Shown here in pieces: positions 1-11,772 of a stretch of 64,000 nt of DNA. Source of the DNA: Theobroma cacao (Eukaryota > Streptophyta > Magnoliopsida > Malvales > Malvaceae). The DNA lies in the NCBI RefSeq assembly GCF_000208745.1, contig NC_030850.1:16459710-16523709 (forward strand), read 5' to 3'. The first letter of the stretch is position 1; each line of letters opens with the position of its first letter. Below the pieces are notes generated by a model. That model saw nothing but the letters and a program-made list of their open reading frames with translations, was not told where the DNA came from and searched no databases. Position numbers and translations under genes: made by a program.

Positions 1-3000
1 GCCATTATTATCCACATTCAACGTTGTAAAAAGAAAGGCTTATTAACTTGCATTTATGCTGCAAACCCTTTTTTTCCAGAGCGCCGGTGATGTGACCCCT
101 TGCCAACATGCGAGAGGTTGGCAATGCTTCATCAGCTTTATGTTGTGATAATGGTTTCCACCAAAAGCAACTATCATTTTCTCTTACTTTTTACCTTATC
201 ATTGCAAAAACTCCTTATAAACTAATATCACTACAGGACAAAAACAAAAAAAGGTACGGTAGCAAAATCATGCTACCAGATTATTGCAACACGACATCAT
301 AATCTTGTAAAAATCAAGTCTTAACTTCACCGTGTTTTTGTTAAAATGATGTTAAAAATTCCAAATCAATTAAAATACTTACCTTAATCTATATTAATGT
401 TATGGATTACTGGTGTATAGTGTCTTTTAATGTCAATTCTGACCCTCTCTAATTTGGATAATTAAGCTTAGAATTTAAGTTGGGATGTAATACCCCCTCA
501 TATACATGCAAGTTAAAATTCAAATAATTTCATCCAAATTAAGCTTAATGACAAGAAATAAACATTGTATATACGTATATGGCCGGCTTCTTTGACAGAC
601 CAGAATTCCACTTGCTGTGCTTTGGGCCCGTACCTTGGTGTGATGCATTTGTGTTTATAAAATGAAAGAAATAGTACGACCTTTTTTTGTATTTGTAATT
701 TAAAATGGGAGAAGAGAAATAGAGGTCAATGAATTTTCTTCTCAACTTGTTACTCGAATAGTTTGAATTTGGACATACGCGGGGATGGAGAACCATTCAA
801 AACCGCCATTAAAACAAGCATAATTTTCACATTCCATATATATAAAATACAGTTTTCTGGAATTGTGTCAACTTTGGCATGCTGATGCCATAAGTTAACA
901 TTATATTTTGGTAAGTAATTAATTGAATTGAATCGCTTGTCTTGTGACATTATTTGGGAAGACAAGAACCCATATCCATCCTACTCACATCTGCTTCCTC
1001 TAAATATCCATGCATATTCTTCATTTTTTTTATTCTTTTCTTTTCTCAGTCTTGTCATGTTCAGTTTTACCATCAATTTATAATATGAAAATACCACTAT
1101 AATGCATATATATATATATATATATATATATGTAAATCAATATTTTGTACAACCATTTGTACCAAAAAAAAAAACAAAGTTGTTTGACAATTTGGGTGGT
1201 TAGAATATTATTATTACTTTTGTACGATCAAGTACAATAATTCACAGTTAATATTTAAAAAGTGCTTTTAAAACATTTGTTAATATAACTTATAACACAA
1301 TACTTAAAATAGTGGGTTCTACTTTTTTTTTTGGTAGTTTAAAAGATGATAAGATTGCCGCACGGCAGGGGGATATAGTAAATCACTTGTCGTACAAGTT
1401 AACGCAAGTGGCCGACGATGGCCTTCCTATGGTTCGGTGTTGAAGCCCAGCTTTTCATTTGATGCAACGTCACATTCAGACAAAACTAAGTTAATGCTTC
1501 GACTTTTATTACACGGTGAATGACTTTAAGACTCTCGTCCTTAGTAAGGACCTTCCCATCAAGATTGTCGTCTGAGCTTTGGGTCCAGATTTTTATTTTC
1601 CCAAAACTGCCTCAATGAGAGGCCACTATGCTCCAACTGTAAGAAGAAGAAAAAAAATCTAACTATTCAAGTACTCTACCAAATTACCAATAAACATAAA
1701 AGAAAAATAAAAGTTTGAAGCGTGAAAATCGGTTTTAATGTCATAATTTGTTACGAAGATTGTCAAAAAATTAATAAAATTAAAATTTAGAGAAATCAAT
1801 TAAAAATAAAAATATAAAAATTTATATGATTCAATCTTTTTGTCTATATTTATAAAGTGAAACAATTTTTTTATTATTAAAAAATCAAAATACAATAACA
1901 TTTACTTTGATTTCCCAAATCAATGCAAAGACCTTGTACATTCTCTTTTGATAATTTCAAAAGAACATTCAACTTTATCTAAAATAAAAGGTAGAATTGC
2001 AACATCTTTCACTTTATAAAGATCTTAAAACATTACTTATTCTCAGTTTTATAATATAAAAATTTAAAATAAAATAAAATTATAACTCAACGTGGAATAA
2101 AAAATTTAAAATTATACAATTATTTAATATTGTAAACTAACAATAATCATAGTGGATTAGTGAAAAGCTTGTGATTAATAATTATAAACAGATAATTAAG
2201 GGAGTTGTATGTAATGATGTGAAATTATGTCGTATTGGGAGGCTTTACGTGTTGGAAAGAAAAGAAGCAAAGAGGATTGTTTTCAGGAAGATCAGTAGTA
2301 GAGATAGTTTTGATGGTGCCTCTACTATGTGCCTTGCATCGTTTACTATTGCTCTTTTTGTTTTGTGACCTTTATTTTTATATGTTTGGGCCTGAGTCCT
2401 GACACTGTCATTTTCTCAATATGACTTTGTGATTTTTAGAATTGGTCTTGCCCACAAGAGAAGTCAAGCTTAATCTTCAATAAAAATGCCAATGCAATAC
2501 ATACATGGTTTCTGTTTCAAGTGGTTTTCAATGAACCAAATGTATCCTACAATTCATTTTCCGCCCTTGCAATCAACCATGGCAAATTGTCATGTTTCAT
2601 AATTGCATTAGTCAATGGGTCCGTGAATGGGGCTACACCCCTGCGAATCAGGCTTGTAGCTGCTCCACTCCACACTGTCAGTTGGCCCAGTGGGCAGAGA
2701 ACCATTGGGCTATTTTACCTATTGGTTTTCTTCTCTCTTCCTCAGTCTTCACGATCAAAGCCAGGAGATGAAGAAAAAGACAGCAAAGACAGTCAGTCCA
2801 CTTGGATTCCTGGAATGGCATTTGCGTAATTCACTCCCAATGTGTGTTCTTGTTCTTGGTAGCTTTGTCAAGCGTGAAGATAGGGAAGCGTGCGGGCTTT
2901 TAGGCTTTTGCAACAAGTTCTTCGCCGAAGATCCCAGCTGTCAAAGTACATATAGCAAGTTCGCACACATTATGTACTCCGTATATAGTGTGGAAGAGTA

Positions 3001-3624
3001 CAGCAACAGTTTCTTCCAATCTTCCATTCGTGTTACTGCAAAACTAAAAAGAAAGTGCCTAAAAGCTCCCTTGCAAATTACCAGACAAGACAATCATCTT
3101 ACCCACAACCAAACACTGCCTTACATAATTTCTGCTTAGGACTAAAATATGTCTTCTTTCCATGCCTCCTAAAGTCCTAGTAGCTTTTTTGTACGTCCAG
3201 TTTTTGAGTTTAACTTTTGACTAGTGCCCATTTTTTTTGGGCCCTTTCCTTTTACTCTCTCTGTTAATAAACTTTCTGCCCCTCACAAAAAGCAAGCCCC
3301 ATCCCATTAACACATCACACACCACTAATCCCTTAACTTAGATTAATTAACTCAGGCTGTGAAAAGGAAGCATATGTTTCTTCAAAAGAGCTTCTTGCTT
3401 TCTACTTAGGGCTAAATGTACAGATCTTTAGCCTTTAAACACTCATTTTCCAAAGATAAAACTTGCTTCACTCAAGTGGGTTTTTGAGTTTTTGTGGAAA
3501 AACTAAAAGCCTGCACTCAAAATCAAAGATTCTTAATAGTTTCTTGCTGAATTTTTCATTTTTTTCATTCTTAGTAGTTAGCCATTGAGTCAAAATCAAG
3601 TCTTTTGGAGAGTTGGAATCTAGG
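1..3624. other. intergenic, no recognisable gene
   Basis: AT-rich sequence upstream of the BAP31-like gene. The open frames here are short, lack recognisable domains and overlap on both strands. The last ~450 bases (about 3170-3620), pyrimidine-rich and directly before the ATG, are probably the promoter and 5' UTR of the next gene. An AT microsatellite lies at 1106-1131. No RNA gene or clear mobile element was recognised. Confidence 0.6.
1106..1131. repeat. (AT)n microsatellite
   Basis: Thirteen uninterrupted AT dinucleotides. Confidence 0.95.
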
Positions 3625-5593
3625 ATGATTCAGTTATTGTTTTTGGTTCTTTTTGCTGAGGGCGTTATGGCATTCCTTCTTTTGGTAAAGATTGGGCCTC
3701 TGAGAGAGCTTGTCATAAAGAGTTTAGATCAGTTGAAGATGGGGAAAGGCCCTGCTACTATGAAAACCATTGCTGGTACCATGTCAGTGATTCTTTTGTC
3801 AAGTCTCATGAGTATTGTCAAGATCCAGAACAAGGGGGCAAAGCTTGGTACCATGTCACCTATGGATCAGGTTCTGTGGAGAACCCACTTGCTTGAAGCT
3901 TCACTCATGGGTATGATTCTGCTCCTTTCTATGAATTATTTGGTATGTGCATTTATCTGTCAGTATTTCTGCTGAGTTTTCAATTGTTGCCTTTGTTTAG
4001 CGTTTGAAATGTTGCTTGTTACTAGCATTGTTGGAGACGGAAAGGCAAGCACTTTCTGACTATTAGTTCTAGTAGTAGCTGCAATACAGAGAAATTAAGA
4101 ACTTTTTGTTGGGTAGCTTTGGTTTTGAGATTGTTCTTTTAAATATTAACTATTCAGTTAGTTTATTTTTTTCATGAATTTCTTAAGTTTTAGATTGGTC
4201 TAACAAAATTTATTAACTTTTTCTTTGGGTGCTGAAATTTTTAACTTTATATACGCAATCACCCCTTTAATATCATTCTTCATTTTATGAGGCTAGGAGG
4301 TGAAAAGATGAAGGAAAGGTAGGTATGATTGCATATCAGTTGACCAAAGGTAGTAATGAATGAATGCTGGTGCACAATTTAACAATTGCATCTCTATGGA
4401 CATTAGATGCAAAGAAAATTTTTCGTGTAAGCAACAAATTTATTGGTAATTAGTTTAGCTATGTACCCAAGAAGTATACAGTAGAGCTGCGAAAGAAAAC
4501 AAAATAGATGACAAAACTGAAAATTGAAATAATAGGAAATAAGTTGTAAAATCAAATGAACTTTGGAAAGGACTCAGAAAACCCTGAAGATGTAGATGTA
4601 GAAACTAAAAGAACAACCTTCTCAGCTAAAGAAACTCACAGAGCATATATGCGAGACTAACCTGACGTGGTTGTTGAATAGTCTGAGTTGTTGCTCCACT
4701 GAGAAAAATATTCTGTATCAGAGGAAAGCCATGTGAATATATTAACATAGCATAAAATCTAGTACTTATGCTATAAATAATCATATTTTCCATTTATCTA
4801 TTGACCTGCCATCAAGTCAATTTCCCCCTAGAGAAATTAGGAGTGCTTCAAATCTTTTTATGTGATTTTTGTCAACGGCTTTTCAAAAAGAGTTGGGATG
4901 TGAACTCAACAGTATAATGGGAATTGGGAAATTTCTCAACTGGGGTTCAATGTCGGGAGGTTATATAAGTTTATCGCAGCCTTAACTATTATCCCTAGTC
5001 AGGCACCAGGCCTATGTTAATGCAATAATACATTTATATAAATTTTCATTAATCTGCTTTACAAGGATGCCCATGCACCATGTCATGCTCATGATTTTAG
5101 CCGACATGATTACCAAGTGATGGTAAAATGTATGTATTTTGATGCATGATGCATCATATCATATGGTGTGCAAGTATTAAGGCATATAGCTTTCTGAAAT
5201 TTGTGCTAACAAATGGTCCCTTTGCCTGATGAGGGCATTTTGGCAAATGAAATAGACTTTTTATATTCATTAGCTGGAGATGGGATTTGAATTCCAGACC
5301 TTCTTTAGGAGGTTAGGTGTGGCTACATCATGCCACTGCCTTGGCCTCTTTAATTCTTATAGTTTGTTGCTTGTTCTTGCGAATGTTTGGTTATTTCAAT
5401 CTTATATAAGGCCTTCTTCTCTTTCTCCCTTGTGCCCTGGCGCCCACTATGCAACAACAATTATGTAGCAGATATCTTTTCTGTTATTCATGGAGTGATT
5501 ATTTGTTGGCTTTCTGGTGGAAAATTGGGTAAACAAAATTCTGCACTTTTAGACCTAACAACATTATCAGTTCGTACATTCTACAGTAACATG

Positions 5594-5629
<36 letters not shown>

Positions 5630-7663
5630 CGCGTTGCTGCATTCTTGTTTTCTTCTTTGTGCAGCATATAGAAGCAGTTGGCTTAGATATGCTTATGTTC
5701 ATAACAAAGCTGACAGGAGAAACTGTTCTGACTATGAATTGTAACAGGCTCTTGCAACTAGTAGGCTCTCATGTCATGAGCGCTTTATAAACTGATTGTT
5801 AATTCATGTCAACTATGCAAAGGTTGTAGTTACATTGGATGGGAAAGGATCCTCTGCACTACTTTTAAGTAGTGGAGATGTCCGCTACGTCATCCTAGGG
5901 TGATTAATACACATTGAGGCTGAAATTTTGATGACCTTCAATTTAGTAGGAAGATAAAAGAAAATTAATTAAAAAAAGGAAAATAATGTGGACAAATGAT
6001 CCTAGATTTGTTTGAAAGTATATGTGTTAGTCTATAGTGAAAGTAGTGGACATCTCCACTACTTTTTAACGGTGGAGAGGATCCCTTTCCTATAGTGGAC
6101 ACCAAGTTAATGTTTATGATGTCTCGTAATAAAGACCTTGCTTGAAAAATAAACACTTGAAAGCTTTATTATCATCAATTCACATAATTTAAGCTGCTTG
6201 ATAGCAAGGGTTTGAAAGAATTTGGTCAAATTTCACTTATTTTTGTTGTTGAAAATGAGATGACTTTTCTCTCAATATCAGAAGTACATTTAATATTATA
6301 TGAGGCCAACATGGGAATTTCATATCTTATTGATTAGCAAGCGGTCCTTTATTACCATGGCAAGGTTGCTTCTGACTTTGCTTACATTGGAAGTAATCAA
6401 ACTGAATAAGGTAAATATGTCATGGACACTAATGATGTTTAATCTATCTTGGCATCAACTGCTGAAAACTGAAGGTTAATGTTTTTTCCATCTCATTTCT
6501 CTGCAATAGTTGTATGCTACATATGGTAAACAATCATGTTTTTGTTTAATTTTTACTTGTCCAAACAACTGAGAAGTTCTTCAGTGTGAAGTCAACAATA
6601 AGGTGAATTGTATTTCATTAAATTGTGAGTCTGTGGCCAAATCTCTATCCCTAACCCTACATTTTAACGTTTGGAAGCCATAGCCTTTTTAATTTATATG
6701 GAAGCAATAGCACTATTATATCTGCCAATTTAAGGGCTTGGAGTGGGATAGAATCTTATACAGCTCCAATGCAATAATGAGACCATGTGCTGGAGGTGTC
6801 TGGCATCTGGTTCTTCCAAATCTCTGTACAATTTCATGGAACTTCAGTAAAAAGGCTGTCCATCTGACTACCAATCTAAACACATCATTGTTTTGAGGTG
6901 CGCTTAGCTCCCTGCTGAGTGGTCAAATGATGCAGGTGCATCATTTTGACTTGTCCAGAATTTGGAAATACGAAGATGTGTTAATGGATCACCCTTCATA
7001 GCTTCTGGTTGTTACTATTATCCTATTTGAGCATCTCAGTTATTATGCATCACCAAATTACAGCATGGTACATATTTCAGTGTAAGTGATTTTACTAGTA
7101 CTTTTAAAGTTGAATCTATTCCATGGCTAGCTGTGCCATTTTGGTTCTATGCTATTGCTGATCTGAAAGTGAAGAAAATTGCACAACCATTGGTTGGTAA
7201 CTGAATTAGCTTCATGCCGATAATATTTAAGTGAATGATTGTTCTATCTATAGCTCTCTCTTCTATTGGTATCGTGTATGTTTGACTGTCTGAACTTGAT
7301 CTTGTAGGTTTTACCCTATTTCTTGGGTTCATAATTGACCGTATGCACCATTATCTTAGAAAACTTATTGGGTTGAGGAGTAAAGTGGGATCTTCGAAAG
7401 AGGAAGTTGAACGACTTCAGAAAGAGAGAATTGAGCTTAAAGAGAAGGATGACAAAGCTTCCAAGGAGATAAAGCTACTGAAAGAAGAAATTTCTACTCT
7501 ATCAGAGAATTTGAAGAAGCTGAAGTTGGAATCTGAGGAGAAAGACAAAAAGATTGAAACTGCTGAAGCACATGTTGCTTCCCTTCAGAAACAAGCTGCA
7601 GATTTGCTACTTGAGTATGATCGCTTATTAGAAGATAACCAGAATCTTCAGATCAAGCTCTAG
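3625..7663 (+). CDS. BAP31-like endoplasmic reticulum membrane protein, 2 exons
   Basis: I infer two exons, 3625-3910 and 7308-7663, joined inside a Gly codon (donor GG|GTATGA, acceptor TGTAG|GT), giving 213 aa. The join restores the family's conserved third hydrophobic segment (ASLMGFTLFLGFIIDRMHHY), which supports the model. Reading on past 3910 only gives a spurious tail that stops at 3975. Three hydrophobic segments lie at about residues 3-22, 45-65 and 88-111. Residues ~125-213 are a charged, heptad-rich coiled coil, as in B-cell receptor-associated protein 31-like proteins, which act as ER cargo and quality-control adaptors. The start is the first ATG; the upstream TTG at 3613 is not needed. 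The C-terminus (NLQIKL) carries no KKXX dilysine signal. The 3.4-kb intron holds a microsatellite and a MITE. The gene is convergent with the PPR gene. Confidence 0.9.
5594..5629. repeat. compound (AT)n(AG)n microsatellite in BAP31-like intron
   Basis: An AT run passes directly into an AG run of about 10 units inside the long intron. Confidence 0.9.
5839..6092. mobile_element. MITE with ~50-bp terminal inverted repeats
   Basis: The left end (5839-5888, starting ATGGGAAAGGATCCTCTGCA) matches the reverse complement of the right end (6042-6092) over about 50 bp with scattered differences. Both arms contain the core AGTAGTGGAGATGTCC. The ~155-bp interior is AT-rich and noncoding. No unambiguous target-site duplication could be read, so the superfamily is undetermined. 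It lies inside the BAP31-like intron. Confidence 0.8.
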
Positions 7664-8882
7664 GATACAAGACTTGAGGAAATTTCCACGGACTTGAAGA
7701 AAGTAGAGTTTGGGGAATGTTGGTTGGAGTTTGTTAAGGAGGTAAAAGGGGTCTGTGCAGTGAGGGAAAGTAGCTTTGTCTGTGAACTGTTGAAAATTTT
7801 GTAATTCTCTTGAATCTAGACTTTGATTAGTTTGTTCATCCTTTTGTGTTTTCTGCCCCTACTGAAAGATCATTAACATTAGATGAACATCATTACATCA
7901 TAACCATGCAGTGACTTGTCGGAAGACAACATGCCAACAAACATCTTAACAGCAGAACCTTGGTTCACCATGAGATAAGCTGTGGTGAAAATGAAAAGGA
8001 AAAAAAGGGAGATTAACAAGAAGCCAACACCATTACTATTTTATTGGAGTTAAGTTGCATCCTTATGAGAAAAAGAAAAAGCAACGCGCATTCAATATTA
8101 TTCATTTCAAATATCAAGCATATGACGATAACATAGCCGTCATAAAAAGGGATAGATAATTATTTTTTCACATTTAGTGGCAATTTAGCTGAGGTTTTCT
8201 TTTCGAGTGGTCCTCCTTATTGTTAGTTCAAAGAGTGCTTCTCCAATCTCAGTAACCTTTTGTTCAAGGGTAAAATACATTCAAGTTCTTAAGGTATTAC
8301 TCTGATTAAACTCAGGTCTATTAGTTTTCAGAATGGACATTTTGTTTCAAAATAATTTATAAATCTTGACACTTCTCGTTAATGAGTTCATGTGGGTATC
8401 ACATGATATCTCAATTGAACAATTCTGTTTTCTGTGATAAGGAGGTGGAGACCAGGGACTTTCTTACTTGTGATTTCAGAGGGCAAGTATAGAACCAAGT
8501 TTTAAAGTTGTGCGGACTTGGAAGATCACCGGCTAGGGATTTGATGAGTGAATTTCAGTGGGCTAAGGAGAGGCTAGGCTATGCTTCCTATTAACTGAGG
8601 ATGGCATGCAGTACATATACTGTATATGGAAGAAGAGAATTGGCAGAATTTTTGACAAGACAAGCTGGCATTCTGCACTGCATCACTGAAGGTGTCATGG
8701 TGGTCATCACTGAAGCTGGCATATACTGTATATAGGCAGATTTTACAGCTGGGAGTGAACAGCCTTCTTCTTAGTTCCTACAATCCTCCACCGTCCTGGT
8801 GATAAAACTTGGTTAATTGATGGTCATCCTCACCCACCCTAAGGTTTCTCATAATCAGCAGTCAGGATCCTAACCCTAAGTT
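7664..8882. other. intergenic between convergent genes
   Basis: Contains the 3' UTR of the BAP31-like gene (+) and, from the other side, that of the PPR gene (-). No further gene, RNA or repeat was recognised. Confidence 0.6.
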
Positions 8883-10676
8883 TTACAGGCCAAAAGCAAC
8901 AGCAAGACCTGCATTTTGATCATGCAACCTCATCTCATAGTCCAATTTATCCAAGGCAGATGCTATAGCTTCATATTCATTGTGGCTTTTATCTCCCTTA
9001 AGGAAAGCATGGAGCTTCCCGTTCACATCCACTACACTGTAGCCAGGTACTTTCTTCATTCCTGTTTCTTTCATGAGCTTCCTTACAGCAGCTACTTCAT
9101 CCCACATGTTTCCCATGGCAAAGAAGTTTGAAACCAATGCATATATTCCCAAGTCATCTGGATTTAACTCAAGAACCTTCATTGCTGCCGTCTCTCCAAT
9201 TGATGGCTTCCCATGATTACAGCAGCCAGACAGGAGAGCAACCCAAACAGCCAGCCCTGGTTCATTTTTCATAGAATCTATTAGTTTATAAGCTTCTTCT
9301 AGAAGTCCCGAACGAGCTAAAAGATCAACCATGCATACATAATGCTTCTCAGTTGGTTGGATCTTATATTCACTAACCATGAGATTAAACCAGTATTGAC
9401 TTTCGTTCACCAGTCCTGAGTGGCTGAGAGCTGAGAGAAGTGCAGCAAAAGTTGCGTGATCTGGTTTTAAGTTTGTATTCCTCATCTGGAGGAAGAGTGA
9501 TAGAGCTTCCTTTCCATGCCCATGTACTCCATAGCTAGCAATCATTGCATTCCAAGATATTCTATCTCTAGAATCTATTTGATCAAAGAGTGCACGGGCA
9601 TAAGAAAGTGCTCCACATTTTGCATACATGTCAATCACTGCAGTAGCAGAAACTTGTTCAAAATTAACCCTTCTAGTGATATATCCATGTATGGATTTAC
9701 CCAATTTCAATAACCCAACTTGTGAACAGGCCATAAGTGTACTCACAAGGGACACCAAGTCTGGTTTAAATCCATAACACTGCATCTCTACCAACAACTC
9801 GAGTGCATTTCTAGCAAAACCATTTTGAGCATAGCCAGAAATCAATGCACCCCAAGATATAACATTCTTACTTGATATCTTCTTGAAGACACGTGAAGCA
9901 TATTCCAAATATCCATTCTTAGCATACATATCGACAAGGCTAGTCTGAACAACAACATCCATGGAAAAACCTTTTCTAATCATAAATCCATGAATCGTAA
10001 GTCCCAACTTTGAGTCCCCAAGATTTGCGCATGCCTGAATCAACCCCAACATCACAACACCGTCCCCTTCCATCCCTTCCACTTGCATATTCCTATACAA
10101 ATCAATCGCTTCTCTTGCCAGTCCACTCTGTGCAAACCCTGTTACAATAGTAGTCCAACAAACAAGATCCTTTCTTGGCATCTTACTAAACACCACCATT
10201 GCCTCATCCATTTTCCCACACTTTGCATACAAATTCAAAACCGAAGACGCTACAAACACATCATTCTCATATCCAAAATCCACCGCTTTATGCCAAATTT
10301 CCTCCCCCATTTCCAAGTCCATTAAGCTAACACACGCCTTAAGAGCCACGGTAAAAGTGGAGCTGTCAGGCCTAGTACCCTCTAGAATCATCTGATGATA
10401 AAAACCCAGAACTTGTTTTGGAAAATTATTTCGGGAATAGGCAATGATCATTGCATTCCATGAACCTACGCCTCTATTAGACAATTGATCAAACACTTTA
10501 CGAGCTGACAGGATATCGCCAGCTCGTGCATAAGCTGCTATAAGATTGCCAACGGAGGTTTTATGGATGTAAAGACCGGTTAAAATCATCAAGGTGTGGA
10601 TTTTAGCTATGGGTTTTCTGTCTTTGCAGGCTAATAGGAGGGATTTAAGACGCTTTGGCCATTTAAGAGGCTGCAT
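8883..10676 (-). CDS. pentatricopeptide repeat protein, PLS class with E/E+ tail
   Basis: An uninterrupted intronless frame of 597 aa, normal for plant PPR genes. PPR motifs run from about residue 40 to 480, recognisable by repeated cores such as SWNAMIIAYSRN, CWTTIVTGFAQSG, SWGALISGYAQNG and SWNAMIASYGVHG, alternating with LYAKCGKMDEA-type helices. The C-terminus has an E domain (VWVALLSGCCNHG ... ELNPDDLGIYALVSN) and an E+-like segment (PGYSVVDVNGKLHAFLKGDK), but no DYW deaminase domain. Family knowledge: such proteins bind organellar RNA and often specify C-to-U editing sites, recruiting DYW partners. From memory it resembles the Arabidopsis At3g25060 type, which a BLAST search should confirm. 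A mitochondrial location is inferred from the class only; the short N-terminus (MQPLKWPKRLKSLLLACKDR) is basic. Confidence 0.95.
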   Translation of the reverse strand: MQPLKWPKRLKSLLLACKDRKPIAKIHTLMILTGLYIHKTSVGNLIAAYARAGDILSARKVFDQLSNRGVGSWNAMIIAYSRNNFPKQVLGFYHQMILEGTRPDSSTFTVALKACVSLMDLEMGEEIWHKAVDFGYENDVFVASSVLNLYAKCGKMDEAMVVFSKMPRKDLVCWTTIVTGFAQSGLAREAIDLYRNMQVEGMEGDGVVMLGLIQACANLGDSKLGLTIHGFMIRKGFSMDVVVQTSLVDMYAKNGYLEYASRVFKKISSKNVISWGALISGYAQNGFARNALELLVEMQCYGFKPDLVSLVSTLMACSQVGLLKLGKSIHGYITRRVNFEQVSATAVIDMYAKCGALSYARALFDQIDSRDRISWNAMIASYGVHGHGKEALSLFLQMRNTNLKPDHATFAALLSALSHSGLVNESQYWFNLMVSEYKIQPTEKHYVCMVDLLARSGLLEEAYKLIDSMKNEPGLAVWVALLSGCCNHGKPSIGETAAMKVLELNPDDLGIYALVSNFFAMGNMWDEVAAVRKLMKETGMKKVPGYSVVDVNGKLHAFLKGDKSHNEYEAIASALDKLDYEMRLHDQNAGLAVAFGL

Positions 10677-11530
10677 TTGTCTGGTTTTCTAGTTAAGAGT
10701 TTTAGTTTTAGCCGTTGCAAACACATACCAGCTGAAAGAGGGAAATCTTTTGACAATGTTCTTATTGGTTGATTTAAATATGACGTATATATATAATATT
10801 ATAAAGGAAAATAGAGGAAGCTACTTACTAGTACTACAAATATTGTTTCCTTGATTGTTTTATCACACTTATGTTTTTGCAACTTTCGACACTCCAGCAA
10901 TAAAAAAATAAAAGTCTCTTGTAAGTTCTATTTTTTTTTTTGACTAAATGCTCAATTTGGGGTCTAAATTTTTAGGTTTTTATGAATTTAGGGTTAAATA
11001 TTTCAATAGTAATAATTAAAGGTTAAATGTTTTTGGTTCCTAGCAATTAAAGGTTAAGGTGAGAGGTGTCTGATGCATGTAACATATGTGCATGACGTAG
11101 ATGTTGACTTGGATTTTTGCCTCTAACATGGCAGGTGAATTAGATTTTTGACAAACGACGTCATTTTGTACTGGAAAAAATAACTCTGTTTTTCTCTATT
11201 TGATTACTCTCATCGGTTGAAATTTCTCACTATTTCATTTTCCCATCATTTTAGTTTTCCCACCATCAACCCAAATTACCTACACTTTGCCTTTTTTCCT
11301 CTTCAATCCACCTCTTTTCTCCGATTATTTTCCTTCTCCATTGTCTCACCATCCAACTGGGTATCTGTCGCCGTCAACTCTTCATGTGTCACTTGTTTGA
11401 GAGTTTCTGTCATTGTCATCTTGTTGGCGTTTGCTAAACCAAAAATAGTTAGGTATGCCTTGCATTTTCATTTTCATTTTTTATCTTTAATAGTTGCCAC
11501 CAGTAAGGTTACCATTGAACAATTTTTCTA
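10677..11530. other. PPR upstream region and MULE 5' flank
   Basis: The first ~200 bases should hold the PPR promoter and 5' UTR. From about 10940 the sequence changes character (repeated AAAGGTTAAATG-type phrases, then CT-rich sequence), probably the 5' noncoding part of the Mutator-like element. I could not identify its terminal inverted repeat. Confidence 0.4.
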
Positions 11531-11653
11531 CATGACGTGTAATAGATTTTGTAAATGGCGTGTACGTTCTAAATGGCATGTAATAAATATTGTAAATGGC
11601 GTGTAGCTTCTAAATGGCATGTAATAAATTTTGCAAATGGCGTGTAGTAAGTT
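11531..11653. repeat. 41-bp tandem repeat, about 3 copies
   Basis: Units built around GGCRTGTAATARAT ... TTGTAAATGGCGTGTA recur at exactly 41-bp spacing (equivalent positions 11536, 11577, 11618). Two shorter degenerate units (TTGAAAAAATGATGTT at about 11670 and 11699) follow. The array lies directly upstream of the MuDR-like coding region and may be part of that element. Confidence 0.8.
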
Positions 11654-11772
11654 GTTGTTACACGAAATGTTGAAAAAATGATGTTATTACACATTAGGTT
11701 GAAAAAATGATGTTTTTACACGCTATGTTCTAAAAAATTATCTAATCATGACTTTTTTATATCTTGAATAGA

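Noticed and set aside
2521..3139. Two overlapping open frames (102 and 149 codons) upstream of the BAP31-like gene.
   Set aside because: No recognisable domain or composition of a real protein, different frames over the same DNA, and the region reads like a promoter-proximal noncoding stretch.
9516..10325. Plus-strand short frames inside the PPR gene.
   Set aside because: Antisense shadows of an intact 597-codon gene.
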